Shown here piece after piece: positions 32,868 to 43,991 of a stretch of DNA of 64,000 nucleotides (positions within the stretch are counted from its first letter, which is position 1; the number at the start of each line of letters is the position of its first letter). The stretch is from Phaseolus vulgaris (Eukaryota; Streptophyta; Magnoliopsida; Fabales; Fabaceae): NCBI RefSeq assembly GCF_000499845.2, contig NC_023750.2, forward strand, positions 34,612,823-34,676,822, read 5' to 3'. The notes under the pieces were generated by a model that made no database searches, was not told the origin of the DNA, and saw only the letters and a list, made by a program, of their open reading frames with translations. The translations under genes were made by a program, and so were the position numbers.

Positions 32868-35800
32868 CGAAGAGGTATCTGTGTCACTGAAATCACTCTC
32901 AATGTTATCCTCACTTGAAATGTATTCCTCCTCGTATTGTTCATCTATGTTTGTTTCATTTAGTAATTGTATATCTACTTCTTCTCCCCCCCCCCATCAA
33001 CATCAGCAAGAGAATCATGAATGAATTCTGGATCAACATGTAGCACTACTTCAAGTTGTAGAAGCTCATCATCTTGGTATGGAGTGTCATGCTCAACCTC
33101 ACTTACTGTGTTATCAATGATTCTAATACGAGCTTTTGTTTTAATTACTCCCAACCAACCTTGGTGTCGCTCTGGATATTTGGTGTAATAAACTTGCTCT
33201 GCCTGTTGGGCAAATATGAATGGATCATATGCTTTATTATATCTCCGTGATTCTTTTACTTGAACGATCCCATAGTTCTTATCTACTTTGGTTCCTATAT
33301 TAGGAGTATTATCAAACCATTCACACTGGAAGAGAACTACATTCATTATTGGAAAGCCAGTATACTCCAATTGAATAATATTAGACAATATTCCATAAAA
33401 ATTTGACTCTGATTGATCATTGGTTCCTCGTACATAAACACCATAGTTAGTGGAATTCATGCCTTCACTCCAAAGAACAGTGTGAAATTTGTATCCATTG
33501 ATAACATAGATAGACCATGATTGAACTTTTCTCTTAGGACCCCATGCTAAGTTAACCAATAATGGATCTTCAATATTATTTTCTGGATTTAGAACCTAAA
33601 CAAAAGATTATAAATTACACAATGTCTCCAAAAGTAAAATTTGTATAAAAGGCAAATTAAAAACATACATATTGTTTGAACCATATAGCAAAATAGGATG
33701 AAATGTATTGGCCAATTTGAGCTTCTGAAGCAGTAGGACTAATCTCTCTTAAATATTTAACATAAATACTGCAACAAAGAAATTGATTATTCAAACCTCA
33801 TGCAACATAATTAACTTTCTTTTCAAATGAGTGAACATTGTCTTACTCAAAATATGGTTGAACCTCTTCACAGTTTTGAAGAACATACAATTGGGCAGCA
33901 TCAAAGTCTTTTTGATTTAGATAATATGTCATGCATTTTCCGATTTCTCTTCCTGGATAATTGAAAATTGAAATAGGAGGAGCACGTGAAGAACCCTCGC
34001 CTACTTCAAGATTACGAGGGATCCTAGTCCTTCTTGTTTCAACATGATCAGGATAATAAAATGAGGCAAATGTAGATGTTTCCTCCACCAAGTAAGCTTC
34101 ACAAATAGAGCCTTCCACCCTCGCTTTATTTTTTACTTTTTTTTAGGGAGTGTAAGAACCTAAAAAAGAATATGGATGTACATAATTTTAAATATTAAAT
34201 AAATAAACAACAAATATTATAATAGTGATTAGTTCCAACGATATTGGACTGGACCACCAACTTTTGCCTCGTAAGGTAGATGAATTGGAAGATGTTCCAT
34301 GGAATCAAAGAAGCTTGGTGGAAATATTTGTTCCAATTTACACAATAACACAGGAATATTTTCTTCCATAACTCTTAGGTGGTCAACATTTAGTGTTGTC
34401 GAACTTAATTCTCTGAAGAAAAGACTAAGTTCAATAAGAACTTTCCAGATTGATTTTGGTAATGCGTCAAATGCAATTGGAAGCAAACGTTGCATGAACA
34501 CATGACAATCATGACTTTTCATGCCATGTAACTTGCCTCGATTAAGGTCAAAACATCTACCCAAATTGGAAGCATATCCATCTGGAAGCTTCAGTTCTTT
34601 AACCCATTTACAAATAAAGACTCTTTGGGATTTCGTAAATGTATATGCTGCTTTTGGTTTGATAAGTTTGCCACCACCAATGTCTTTCAACTCTAGCTCT
34701 TTTCGATTGCATATTTGTGCTACATCCAATCGAGCCTTGTTTGTGTCCTTAGTTTTTCCTTTGATATCCATCACAGTGTCAAACACATTCATGAACACAT
34801 TTCTCTCTGTGTGCATAACATCAATATTGTGACGTAAAAGTTGAGTTTTCCAATATGGCAACCTCCAAAATATACTTTGTTTCTTCCAATTATGTTTAAT
34901 ACCATATTCAGGAATATTTTGTTGTTCTTGTAATTCAGTGCAAACTGGTAAGTGTGCAACCCTATTCCAAATGTCAAGACTAGACAAACGTGGAGGAGGG
35001 GGATCAGTCTCAACAAACTTCTTCTTGAATGCCTTTTTATTCTTCCTAAATTGATGATCAGGTGAAAGAAATTGACGATGACAGTCAAAAAAGGATATCT
35101 TGTGGCTATGACTAAGATAAAAAGCCTTTGTTCTTTCCATGCATATAGGGCAAGAAAGTCTACCAGAAGTCATCCAACCCGATAACATGCCGTAAGCTGG
35201 AAAGTCATTAATTGTCCACATCAAAGCAGCTTTCATCATAAAATTTTGCCTTAGTGACACGTCATAAGTCAATATCCCTTCAGTCCACAAGGTGCATAAG
35301 TCATCTATAAGTGGTTGCAAGAACACATCAATCTTATGCTTTGGATTTGAAGGACCTGGAACTAAGATTGTCAAAAACATAAACTCTCTCTTCATGCACA
35401 TGGAAGGCGGAAGGTTGTATGGGGTTAGGATAATTGGCCAACAAGAATAACTTTTTCCATATTGACCAAAAGGATTAAACCCATCTGCACATAAACCTAA
35501 TCTGACATTTCTTGGGTCTTGACTAAAATCTGGATGCATTCTATCAAAATGCTTCCAAGCTTCTCCATCAGATGGATGAGAGAAAATAGACGGGTCCCTT
35601 TGATTCTCACTATGCCATCTCATGTGAGGTGCAGTTGCCATTGAAGAGTATAACCTTCTAAGTCTAGGAATGATGGGAAAGTACCACATTTTCTTAATAG
35701 CAATTTTCTTTTCAATTCCCCTCCTAGTGACTGTCTTATATCGCTCCATTCCACAAATAAAGCAATTAGTTATACTTTTATGACAATGTTCCCTATAATA

Positions 35801-36520
35801 CAACATGCATCCTTTTGGACAACAATCAATTTTCGTACAACCCAAACCCAATTTTTCCACTGACTTCTTAGCTTGGAAAAAATTATTAACCATTATGTGA
35901 TCTTTGGGCATAGTCTCCCCCATAAGTTGGACCATTCTATTGAAACATCCTTCAGACATATTATAATCAGATTTCAAGCTTAGAGCTTCCAAAGAAGCTG
36001 ACAATTCTGAGTGATTCTCGCATCCTTCCCACAAGGGTGCTTGTGCAACCGCAAGCATGTTAAAAAAATTTCGAGTTTCAAGATCAGGATTTTCCTCCAT
36101 GTACTCAAATCCAATAACACTCTCTGGTTGCATGCAATGTGCATTTGAGGGCCCCACATGATCCATTATCGTTTGATGGAAACGACCTAATTCTTCTCTT
36201 TGTTCACAAGTTCCATAACATGAACTGGAAACATCCACTGGGGGGGATTGTGACAATTCTTCACCATGATTTGTCCACCAATAATAATTAGGCATGAATC
36301 CCTCTTGATAAAGATCCCACCCAACTTGATCCACATACTTGAAAACTTTACAACTACATTTAATACAAGGACATCTTAACATTTCACCTTGTTCTTGAAA
36401 CTTTTCTTGACTAATAACATATTGTAGGAACTCATACACTCCTTCTCTAAATTCCTCTGTCAGATGTTTGTTTCTATCCAATCTTTTATACATCCACTTT
36501 CTACCTTCGGGGATTTCCAT
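32868..36520 (-). pseudogene. TNP2-like (TnpD) transposase of the inner CACTA, damaged
   Basis: The catalytic CACTA transposase. The likely start is the ATG at 36520 (MEIPEGRKWMYKRL), although the frame is open to 36667. Exon 1 (to about 34229) has the transposase-associated domain (RCPCIKCSCK), the TNP2 core (LCADGFNPFGQYGKSYSCWP, GRLSCPICMERTKAF) and a DUF4218 region (LHGMKSHDCHVFMQRLLP) ending GGPVQYRW. Later exons are 33846-34159, 33669-33768 and 32868-33595 (DUF4216: GYKFHTVLWSEG, VVLFQCEWFD). Three problems are visible. The end of exon 1 lacks the residues usually after QYRW and has no clear donor. A frame break lies in an A8 run near 34137-34144. A run of ten G on this strand (32986-32995) throws the last exon out of frame to a stop at 32975, although the correct frame continues EVDIQLLNETNIDEQYEEE. 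The G10 break could be a sequencing artefact. Confidence 0.85.
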
Positions 36521-36667
36521 TAATGCAATCTGACTACAACAAATTCTTAATGTATACACTTGTTTTAGGAGAGAGAAAACAGAACACTGAATGGAGAAAG
36601 TAAAAAATGGATGCAAATATGAAAGTATTGGGTTGACAGGAAGAGAAACATACCTTTGTTGGTTCAC

Positions 36668-37474
36668 TTTGTAACTGATCTTGGGAGGAGGTTCTATTAT
36701 TTATATAGAGCTGCGGCTATATATATTTTTCCTATAGACAAGAGAGACGAAGAATATCATATTGAATCAAAAGATCATTAAAATAAGTAAAACTAGATTC
36801 AGCCTAATAATAAAGGTTTAGTCACCATCATCGAAAACTAATAAAAATTGAGATATAATCAGCCATTGATTAGCCATATTGCCAACAGTTTCATCTTGAT
36901 ATCATACAAAAGAATAAGAAAGAAGAAACTACAAACTAAGGAAATGAATGCAGAGGCAAGTTTAGAACAGAGGGAAAAATCTTTCACCTTTTATTTTTTA
37001 AAGTTCAACCATTAATTTGGTCCCTATAGTTGAACAAACTTTACATTTTAGTCTCATGTAAAGATCATATTTTTAGTCTTATACATACTATTGTAATCTC
37101 TTTTAATTTCTATGAATTTAAACATTGAGACTAACAAATTAAAAATGGTATGCATAAAAACTAAAAGTAATCGAAATAATGAGTGAGATAATGGCCTTTT
37201 TTTAATATTGATTGTGATTTTTCAGTAAAAAATAAATTTTATGCACTCTGTTCTAAAGTGACATCAATTGGAATGGTGTCCAAAATTAGTAAATAAGGAA
37301 GAATTTTGGAGAGTTAATTGCATATGAAAGATAAAACACCACATTGCACAACATTAATGTAGTAGTATAAACATACACATGTAACAATGATAAAACAAGA
37401 TAATTTTGTAACTCCAAAAGGTTCACTCTAAGAAAGGTGGAGTAAAACACAGCAATTGCTTTACTGAAAACTAC
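36668..37474. other. Untranslated upstream region of the CACTA transposase
   Basis: There is no gene here. It lies upstream of the TNP2 gene inside the inner CACTA and may hold 5' leader or intron sequence. A stretch at about 37015-37180 (TTGGTCCCTATAGTTGAACA and a weak reverse partner) looks like a dispersed low-copy repeat. Confidence 0.4.
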
Positions 37475-37668
37475 CTGAGGAACAACAATTGCTAGATTTA
37501 GAACTCCTATGGCCAATCCTGCAAAACCAACAGGCATCTTGAGATCATAAACATTAAAAGACCAAATATTCAGGATATCAAAACTATCTACAACTAATAC
37601 CAACCTTGGCCACCTCCTGAATCAGCCGTCAACTCTGCTGTGACAGCAAATGGAACACTATAGGTAAT
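37475..37668 (-). pseudogene. Captured sucrose-transporter (SUT/SUC) fragment, two exons
   Basis: Two short minus-strand exons with their intron are retained: 37605-37668 (64 bp) and 37475-37518 (44 bp), joined by a GT-AG intron ending TTTTGCAG. Spliced, they encode ITYSVPFAVTAELTADSGG and then GQGLAIGVLNLAIVVPQ. This is the conserved C-terminal region of plant sucrose/H+ symporters and most resembles the SUT4 type. The following exon is absent and the sequence runs on as intron. A retained intron means it was copied from genomic DNA. It is far too short to function as a transporter. Confidence 0.8.
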
Positions 37669-38162
37669 CTGCCACAGATATGGGAAATTTATTATGTCAT
37701 GCACTCCCTTAGGTATTTAATAAAGCTAATAGAATGATTGCTTGAGAAGATCTATAAGGAAACAAAATCTGGTGGTGCAACAAATAGTTTAAATGTAAAA
37801 GTCAAACAACTCATTCATTGATTTTAGCTCCAGGCATTTGTCAACTAAGGCAAAAAGCCCATTCTCAGTTACATGACGACAACTCCAAAGAAAAATGGTC
37901 TGAACAAAAACAATAAGCTATCATTTATAATGCAATGGAATATCACAAACATCGAATATAAACCAGTGAAGATTGATGATCAGGCTCATACAGACAGTGA
38001 GATTATTGAAATGCCATTTCTTAGACAATTGTAATTTTTCTTTTGACCATGAGCTTCAGTATAAACCCTTTGTTCTGATGTTCTATATATTAGTTTCTTT
38101 TGTTATGGAAGGAGGACAATAATTGAACACAAAAACCTAACATTCAAGTTCTTATAACTTGC

Positions 38163-38261
38163 CTCCAACTTTGGACAACTCCTTACAATGCCAAACAGAG
38201 ATTCATCCGTGATAAATGTACCACCAACATTAAGATGTTGTAAATACCTAGTTCTGGTTAT
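38163..38261 (-). pseudogene. Captured F-box/LRR protein fragment, one exon
   Basis: This 33-codon minus-strand exon follows a CAACAG acceptor. It encodes YLQHLNVGGTFITDESLF and GIVRSCPKLE, the alternating leucine and cysteine spacing of F-box/LRR (SKP1-interacting) proteins. The downstream border reads GAG/GCAAGT, a possible GC donor. It is too short to assign to a particular family member. Confidence 0.55.
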
Positions 38262-39338
38262 CTGTTGTTAGAAGCAAAGGGAAATAAAAACAAAACAACA
38301 CATTAATTGACAATGTATTGATTTTTTCTTGGAATGTGTCCTAATTTAGGTTTGAGGACAAATTTTGTGGCTATCAACTGAAATCCAAATAGCTATTAGT
38401 CAAACTAAAAACAGAAAATAACAATTCCTTAACCTGACAAATGTCAGAATACTATCTGCACAATCTAGTCATGATAAACTCCCAAAACTAATCTAATTTC
38501 ATTCCAACTGCAATAGTCTGCACAAAATGATTATATGTTGGAATGGCAAGTGAGACACACATTGAATTGAAAAGATCAATCAAAAGAATGACCCATATTT
38601 ATAATATTTTAAAATTTTGGGTTGGATTTAATTTCAAGTTTACTCGTATAAGATGATAATAGAGATTTTCAGGGAGCTGAAAACAAGTATTGTGATTTAA
38701 TCCCCTTCTATTTTCTAACATCATTCCATGTAATATGTCCCAAACCCAAGCATGTGAGTTACAAAATCAAAACAATAGCATACCAGTTGGTAAATCATCC
38801 AAAGGTTGTCATGAAACAATTATCCCAAACGCTTAAGCAGTTAGTGAAGGCACATGAATCTCATACACTTTTTACGCAAGAGCTCTTTGGGCTTAAAAGG
38901 TTTGTGTTTCAATTGAAAATTTACTAAGAAAATTGGGTGCAATAAGGATCAAACTTTGGACTACTTGGTCATAGAAGCTTTGATACATATGAAAAACCTT
39001 TATATCCAACAAGTTTAACACAGTTTAATGAAATAAATGTTCATCCTGAATATTCAATGAATTTTAAATGCAACAAAAATAAAAGTGACCATAAAAAGTA
39101 CTCTTGCAACATATCCCAGTGGCTGATGAATTCTACTACAACACTGATTTACAAAATGGTCTGACAGGGCAACAAAGATTTTGGTTTTCAAGTGGAATTT
39201 ATAGTAATACACCAAGAAACATAATTATAAGAATCTTACAATTCATGATTTGAATCACACAATTGGATTAGTCATCGTTCATATCAAGTGAAGAATCACA
39301 CATAACCATGAATCTTAAATACATGATTGAATTGGAAT

Positions 39339-39606
39339 GATTTTGTATCACCAATATAAATGATGCAGTTCAACAATTAATTGTTTTTATGTTTATTTTT
39401 ACTTCACTTTTACCACTTCATATCAAAGCAATTGAGTTGATAAGCTTAAACTTAAATGAAAAGAAACCTGATTTTGTATCACCAATATAAATGATGCAGT
39501 TCAACAATTAATTTCTTTTTTTTTTGTTTATCTTTACTTCACTTTTACCACTTCTTATCAAAGCAATTGAGTTGATAAGCTTAAACAGTTAAACGAAAAG
39601 AAACCT
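39339..39606. repeat. Tandem duplication, period about 131 bp
   Basis: Two adjacent copies (39339-39469 and 39470-39606) begin GATTTTGTATCACCAATATA and share the 3' part GCAATTGAGTTGATAAGCTT. They differ mainly in a T-rich stretch. It is a simple local duplication inside the captured region. Confidence 0.75.
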
Positions 39607-40091
39607 AAGGACACTTTTGGCAGTATATTGGGCTCTATTTTTAATCTTCTAAAATAATGGTTTCAAATAAGAATGTGTTGCTTATGACTTTGTCTTGTGA
39701 AACTCATGGCTATTTGTTTAGTTTTAACTTATTATGTTGACCATTACTCGTCGTTTATATGATATATTTCAAGCTAACTTTTACCACTTCTTATCAATGC
39801 AATAGCATGATGTAGAAACTAGAAAGCATGATGTGTGGCTACATGCATAGCTTCCTCTACATGGCCAAAGTATGAGGTGCCAGATGTTAGCCTTTCAACC
39901 CATTCCTTAACCTCCAGTATCATTTAGCATTTTTTAGTGTGCCAAAGTATACTATGCTTTAACTTCACTCCTACTCAAAAATGCATAAAACCTCCCCCTC
40001 TAAACCCTTTGTACAATGTCCTCATCATTCTGTTTTGTTGAGCACCAATTCATTAACTCTTTCTTCCCACCGTTAAGCTCAATTAATCCCC

Positions 40092-40960
40092 ATGATCCCT
40101 TCAGGAATAATGAAGCCTTCCAGAGGAAAGCTTCCTCTTCCCATCATTATCATCACAACCTGTGTTCTTGTTTTTGTGGCTATCTTGTATGCAGAGAGAC
40201 TCAGTTTCCTCTCTTCCAAGTCCATTTTCAAGTTCAAACCATGTCCTAGACAAATCACCAAACCAAAGTCGAGTAAGTCAGCTTCTCATATGCCACAACT
40301 ATATACCTCACCTCATCTTTGTCTTCTTATGTTTTTATCTATTATGAGTTTGATTCTTATGCATTTATATCTCATCATACAATGATAGTCCTAGCAGGTG
40401 ACAAAAAGGCAGATGAAGAGGTTGTGATTGTGAATGCATCATCATGGATTGATGACATGTTTGATTTTGACCCTGAGGAGTGCAATGTTGCCAATGGGAA
40501 ATGGGTGTTTAACTCTTCAGTAACGTCTCTCTACTCTGACATAAGCTGCCCATATATAGATAGACAGTTTTCTTGTGTCAAGAATGGGAGGAATGATTCT
40601 GACTATCGTCATTGGGAGTGGCAGCCAGAAGATTGCACGTGACAGCCAGAAGATTGCACCTTGCCACGGTAAGTTCCTCACTCCAACTTGCCAATTGTAA
40701 TTGTAGAACTTGCTTTATGTATATAAACATTTTTATCATATACATGTATGATTAGTTTATGTAAACTACATTCCAAAATGACTATATTTTGCAGTTTCAA
40801 GCCAAAGCTAGCCCTCAGAAAGCTTCAAGGGAAAAAACTGCTATTTGTTGGGGATTCACTGCAAAGAAATCAGTGGGAGTCTTTTCTCTGCTTGGTAGAA
40901 TGGGTCATAACTCATAAGCATAAATCTATGAGACTAGCTCATTCGGTCTTCACTGCCAAG
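40092..40960 (+). pseudogene. Captured TBL/PMR5-type wall O-acetyltransferase fragment, three exons
   Basis: Exons 40092-40272, 40398-40668 and 40795-40960 join in phase at GT-AG borders. Exon 1 encodes a type II membrane anchor (LPLPIIIITTCVLVFVAILY). Exon 2 carries the PMR5N/TBL domain (ECNVANGKWVFNSS, SCVKNGRNDSDYRHWEWQPEDC). Exon 3 contains the GDS motif (KLLFVGDSLQRNQWESF). The exons with the catalytic DxxH motif are missing. Exon 2 has a 21-bp tandem duplication (40619-40639 and 40640-40660) whose second copy turns TGG into TGA (40640-40642). Intact TBL proteins O-acetylate wall polysaccharides in the Golgi. This copy is opposite in direction to the CACTA transposase. Confidence 0.85.
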
Positions 40961-41169
40961 GTATTGATATATTGATTGAAATGATGGTCAAATATGTTTA
41001 CTCAACTCAAACAGCTATTAACTAGAACAAAACATAGATGCAGTTTTACATATGCTTTTGTTGTTGTTTTCCAATCAGAATTGGAGTTTCACTTCAATAG
41101 ACAGAACTAAGATGAAGCTTTAAGAAAAGAAAAAAGCCAAAAGAATACGACTCTAGGGGTATCTATTTT

Positions 41170-41480
41170 CAATCAATCATATAGCCAAAAGACAGGCATA
41201 CCGTTCGCTCGCACTACTCGCACCGTTCGCCTCCGCACGGCTCCGCTCACACCGTTCGTCTCCGCTCGGCTCCGCTCACACCTTCGTTCGCCTCTGTTCG
41301 TACCTCCGTTCGCACCACGATCATCACCTACAACTTCCTCCTCCTCCGACCACCGTTGCAGCTTCCTCCTCCTCCGACCACCGCTGTAGCTTCCTCTGCA
41401 CCTTTCTTCACTCCTATAAGCAATTTTGGTATTTCGTGCCCTAACAACACCTGCACTTCCAAATAACTCCAAAGCTTAAA
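41170..41480. other. GC-rich low-complexity segment in the inner CACTA
   Basis: An isolated GC-rich stretch in AT-rich surroundings, with repeats such as CGTTCGCCTCCGCACGGCTC and TTCCTCCTCCTCCGACCACC. Its frames have no recognisable domain. Given the minus-strand transposase genes, it is near the promoter end of the element and could be the first untranslated exon or a captured leader. Confidence 0.4.
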
Positions 41481-41969
41481 AAAAACAAATTTCAAATTAA
41501 AAAATATTAAAAAATATAGCATTTGTGTAAAATTAAAAATAAATATTTAAATATCCATGATAGTAAATATGGATATTTTAATAATTAAAAAACTATTTAC
41601 AATTTATGTCTAAAAATTTATTTATGTTTATAAAATTAAAGTTATTTTAAAGATATCATTTTATTTAAATTTAATTATATAGCATAATTATATAGCATAA
41701 TTTTATTAATAATAATATTTTGTTATGTAATTTTATTTAGAATTTTTATTTGAGCTGATATTTTAAAAAGAGTATTTAATAAATTTTATTTAAATTTAAG
41801 AAATTACAAATATATTTGAAATATATTTTTTAAATAGAAAACGAAACCAGTAATACAACTAATTATTTTTTAAACGGATGAGTACTCATTAATATTCAAA
41901 AGTGTGTGTGATCCTTGTATAGTTTTTTAAAATAAAAATGAATTATTATTATTATTAATAGTAGTAAAA

Positions 41970-42471
41970 TAAACAATTACATTTAGCGACCAAAAGAAAT
42001 TCGGTGGCTAAAAAGTGGTAAAAAATCGGTGGCTAAAAACTAAATAAATTTGGTGGCTGATTCGGTGGCAAAAATAAACATTTATATTTAGCGACCAAAA
42101 GAAAATCGGTGGCTAAGAAGTAAACATAATCGGTGGCTAATTCGGTGGCAGAAAAAAGCAATAAAATTTAGCGACCGAAATAAAATCGGTGGCTAAAAAA
42201 TAAACATATTCGGTCGCTAATTCGGTTGCAAATATATTTTTCCCAATTTATTCGAAACAACCACCACTTTAGCGACCAATGGTTTTGTCACTCTCATATT
42301 CGGTTGCGGATTCGGTCGCAAAACTAACTAACATGATAAATAATTCAGTCGGTCGCTATTTCGGTCGCAGATCTGACACTACGGGTATTTGGTGGCTATT
42401 TCGGTTGCAAATTGCGATCACTAATTTTCGGTCGCTAAATTCGGTGACTAAATTGTTATTTCCTTGTAGTG
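41970..42471. repeat. Right subterminal repeats of the inner CACTA
   Basis: Dense copies of TTAGCGACCGAAA / TTCGGTGGCTAAA-type motifs, ending in TTTCCTTGTAGTG. They match the left array in motif but not in order. The adjacent AAT (42472-42474) is the target duplication. Confidence 0.87.
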
Positions 42472-43260
42472 AATATTTACATCAATTCAAGCCATTTTGT
42501 CTTGTAAGTTATCGATCAAGATTCAGGGAGATAATTGTTTCAATAGCTAAGGCGTACGTTGTCACTGCTTATATTAGTAACATGTTTAATTTACCAATAC
42601 CTTGTGCCCTCAGAATGATGGGGCAACGTGGGAAGCTTATGAAGGTACTACTAGGATTATAATATTTTAAGCACCAAAAAAATAGTTAAGTTTTGTTTAC
42701 AAAATAACTTTTTTTCAGTCAGTACACTGTTATGAAATTGATAGAGCAATACACAAAGCAATAAACAATACTCACAATTTTAAGATGCAATTTTGAACTT
42801 CTAAATTTTAGGACAACTACATATCCTCTGGTATTGTTGTCGGATTGGTTTTCAATGACTTGGAAGGTTGTGACATACATACCCTGGAAAATGAATTTTG
42901 ACATGTTATGTTATGATGTTTGATTATAAACTGTTTATAAACAAAGGCTAATGAGTAATGACATTCCTATTGAGTTACATTTATCTGCATAAATCATCTT
43001 CTTTATATACCTTATAGTTTCAGTTCCAATGTGTAATAGTTTTATATGGGCCAAACTGTATAGATCCTTTCTATGGTCCAACACAATATTCTGGTCCCTC
43101 ACTTCAACATTTTATGTTCTGTTTGCAGTTGCAACTACATTCATTATGATGTGACTTCATCATTCCCCCACCTTGGGCATTCAAGCATAGTTAAAGCTAC
43201 ACGAGAGCTTTTTATGCAGATTGAAGGAAATCCTGAATTTTTCTGATATAAAGTTACACT
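42472..43260 (+). pseudogene. Unidentified captured exons in the outer CACTA
   Basis: Three exon-like pieces read in good plant coding style. One covers 42475-42645 (RFREIIVSIAKAYVVTAYI, NLPIPCALRMMGQRGKLMK, then GTACTA). One covers about 42814-42905, after TTTTAG (DNYISSGIVVGLVFNDLEGC). One covers about 43135-43246 (NYIHYDVTSSFPHLGHSSIV, KATRELFMQIEGNPEFF). The first was interrupted by the inner CACTA, since joining at the target AAT gives an open frame through EQYLHQFKPF. I do not recognise the parent gene or genes. Confidence 0.45.
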
Positions 43261-43991
43261 TGTAAGTTTCTTGATATCTCCATGTTACCTCTTCAAAAAC
43301 AAAGGATGAACTTGGTGATGTATAGGGAGTAGAAAGGAAAAGTGGGAGTAAAATAGTCACACTAATATCTTTGAAACCATGACAAACTTATCACAAGAAA
43401 CCAGATATGATAACAGTGAAATGCTTGTCTGCAGAGGAAGGCAAAACCTTGGGTGAACCTTCCTACACCATGATTTTTTATATGGTTTTCCCATGTATAT
43501 TATTAACCTGTATATAGAAACAATACAAATTAACTAGCCATTATTGCCTGGTTAAAGAATTAGATCCACAAAGTATTAAAACTTGGTAAAGAAATTAATC
43601 AGTAGAATTAGATCCACATCTATGAAACCAAAATTTGATTAAATTTTAATATCTTTTTTTCCATTATATGCTAACAAATATCTACTAACTTTATTGAGAA
43701 TTAATATTCATAAAAATGGATTAATTATACGTTTTATAATGTTGATAATAAGTGGTTCTTGGGTATATATGTTTCTTGATTGCTAATAAAAAAAATACGT
43801 GAAGTATAAGTTTATAATCGTACACTAGTATTTTAGTAGACTTGAGAAGTCAAATTTGTGAATTCCATAATACTAAACTCTCCATCACAGGACATTTCTC
43901 ATACATTTATTATAATATATTAATATTGTAATATATTATATATTGACGTTTGGTTCTTAATTTGTTTGACATTTTAATTGGTATCATTCAG
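43261..43991. other. Intron-like sequence in the outer CACTA
   Basis: AT-rich with no frame of note. It lies between the unidentified exons and the first PRP8 exon and ends at a polypyrimidine-poor CATTCAG acceptor. Confidence 0.4.

Larger units (their letters stand above)
37669..40091. other. Intron-like sequence between captured gene fragments
   Basis: AT-rich with no long frame. It contains the F-box/LRR exon (38163-38261) and a tandem duplication (39339-39606). The rest looks like introns or flanks carried with the captured genes. Further short exons may be hidden here. Confidence 0.4.
30208..42471 (-). mobile_element. Inner CACTA (En/Spm) element with transposase genes and three captured gene fragments
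   Basis: Left end CACTACAAAAAAATCACTTT; right end, read inward, CACTACAAGGAAATAACAAT. The target duplication AAT lies at 30205-30207 and 42472-42474. Both ends carry arrays of a GCGACCGAAAT / TCGGTGGCTAA subterminal motif, the expected TnpA binding layout. Transposase genes are on the minus strand. Between them and the right end lie a sucrose-transporter fragment, an F-box/LRR fragment and a TBL/PMR5 fragment, all with introns, so they were captured from DNA rather than cDNA. The size is 12.26 kb. It is inserted inside the outer CACTA, so it is the younger of the two. Confidence 0.93.

Noticed and set aside
41173..41522. Arg/Glu-rich minus-strand ORFs
   Set aside because: They result from GC-rich short repeats (TCCGCTC, CTCCTCCGA) and match no family.
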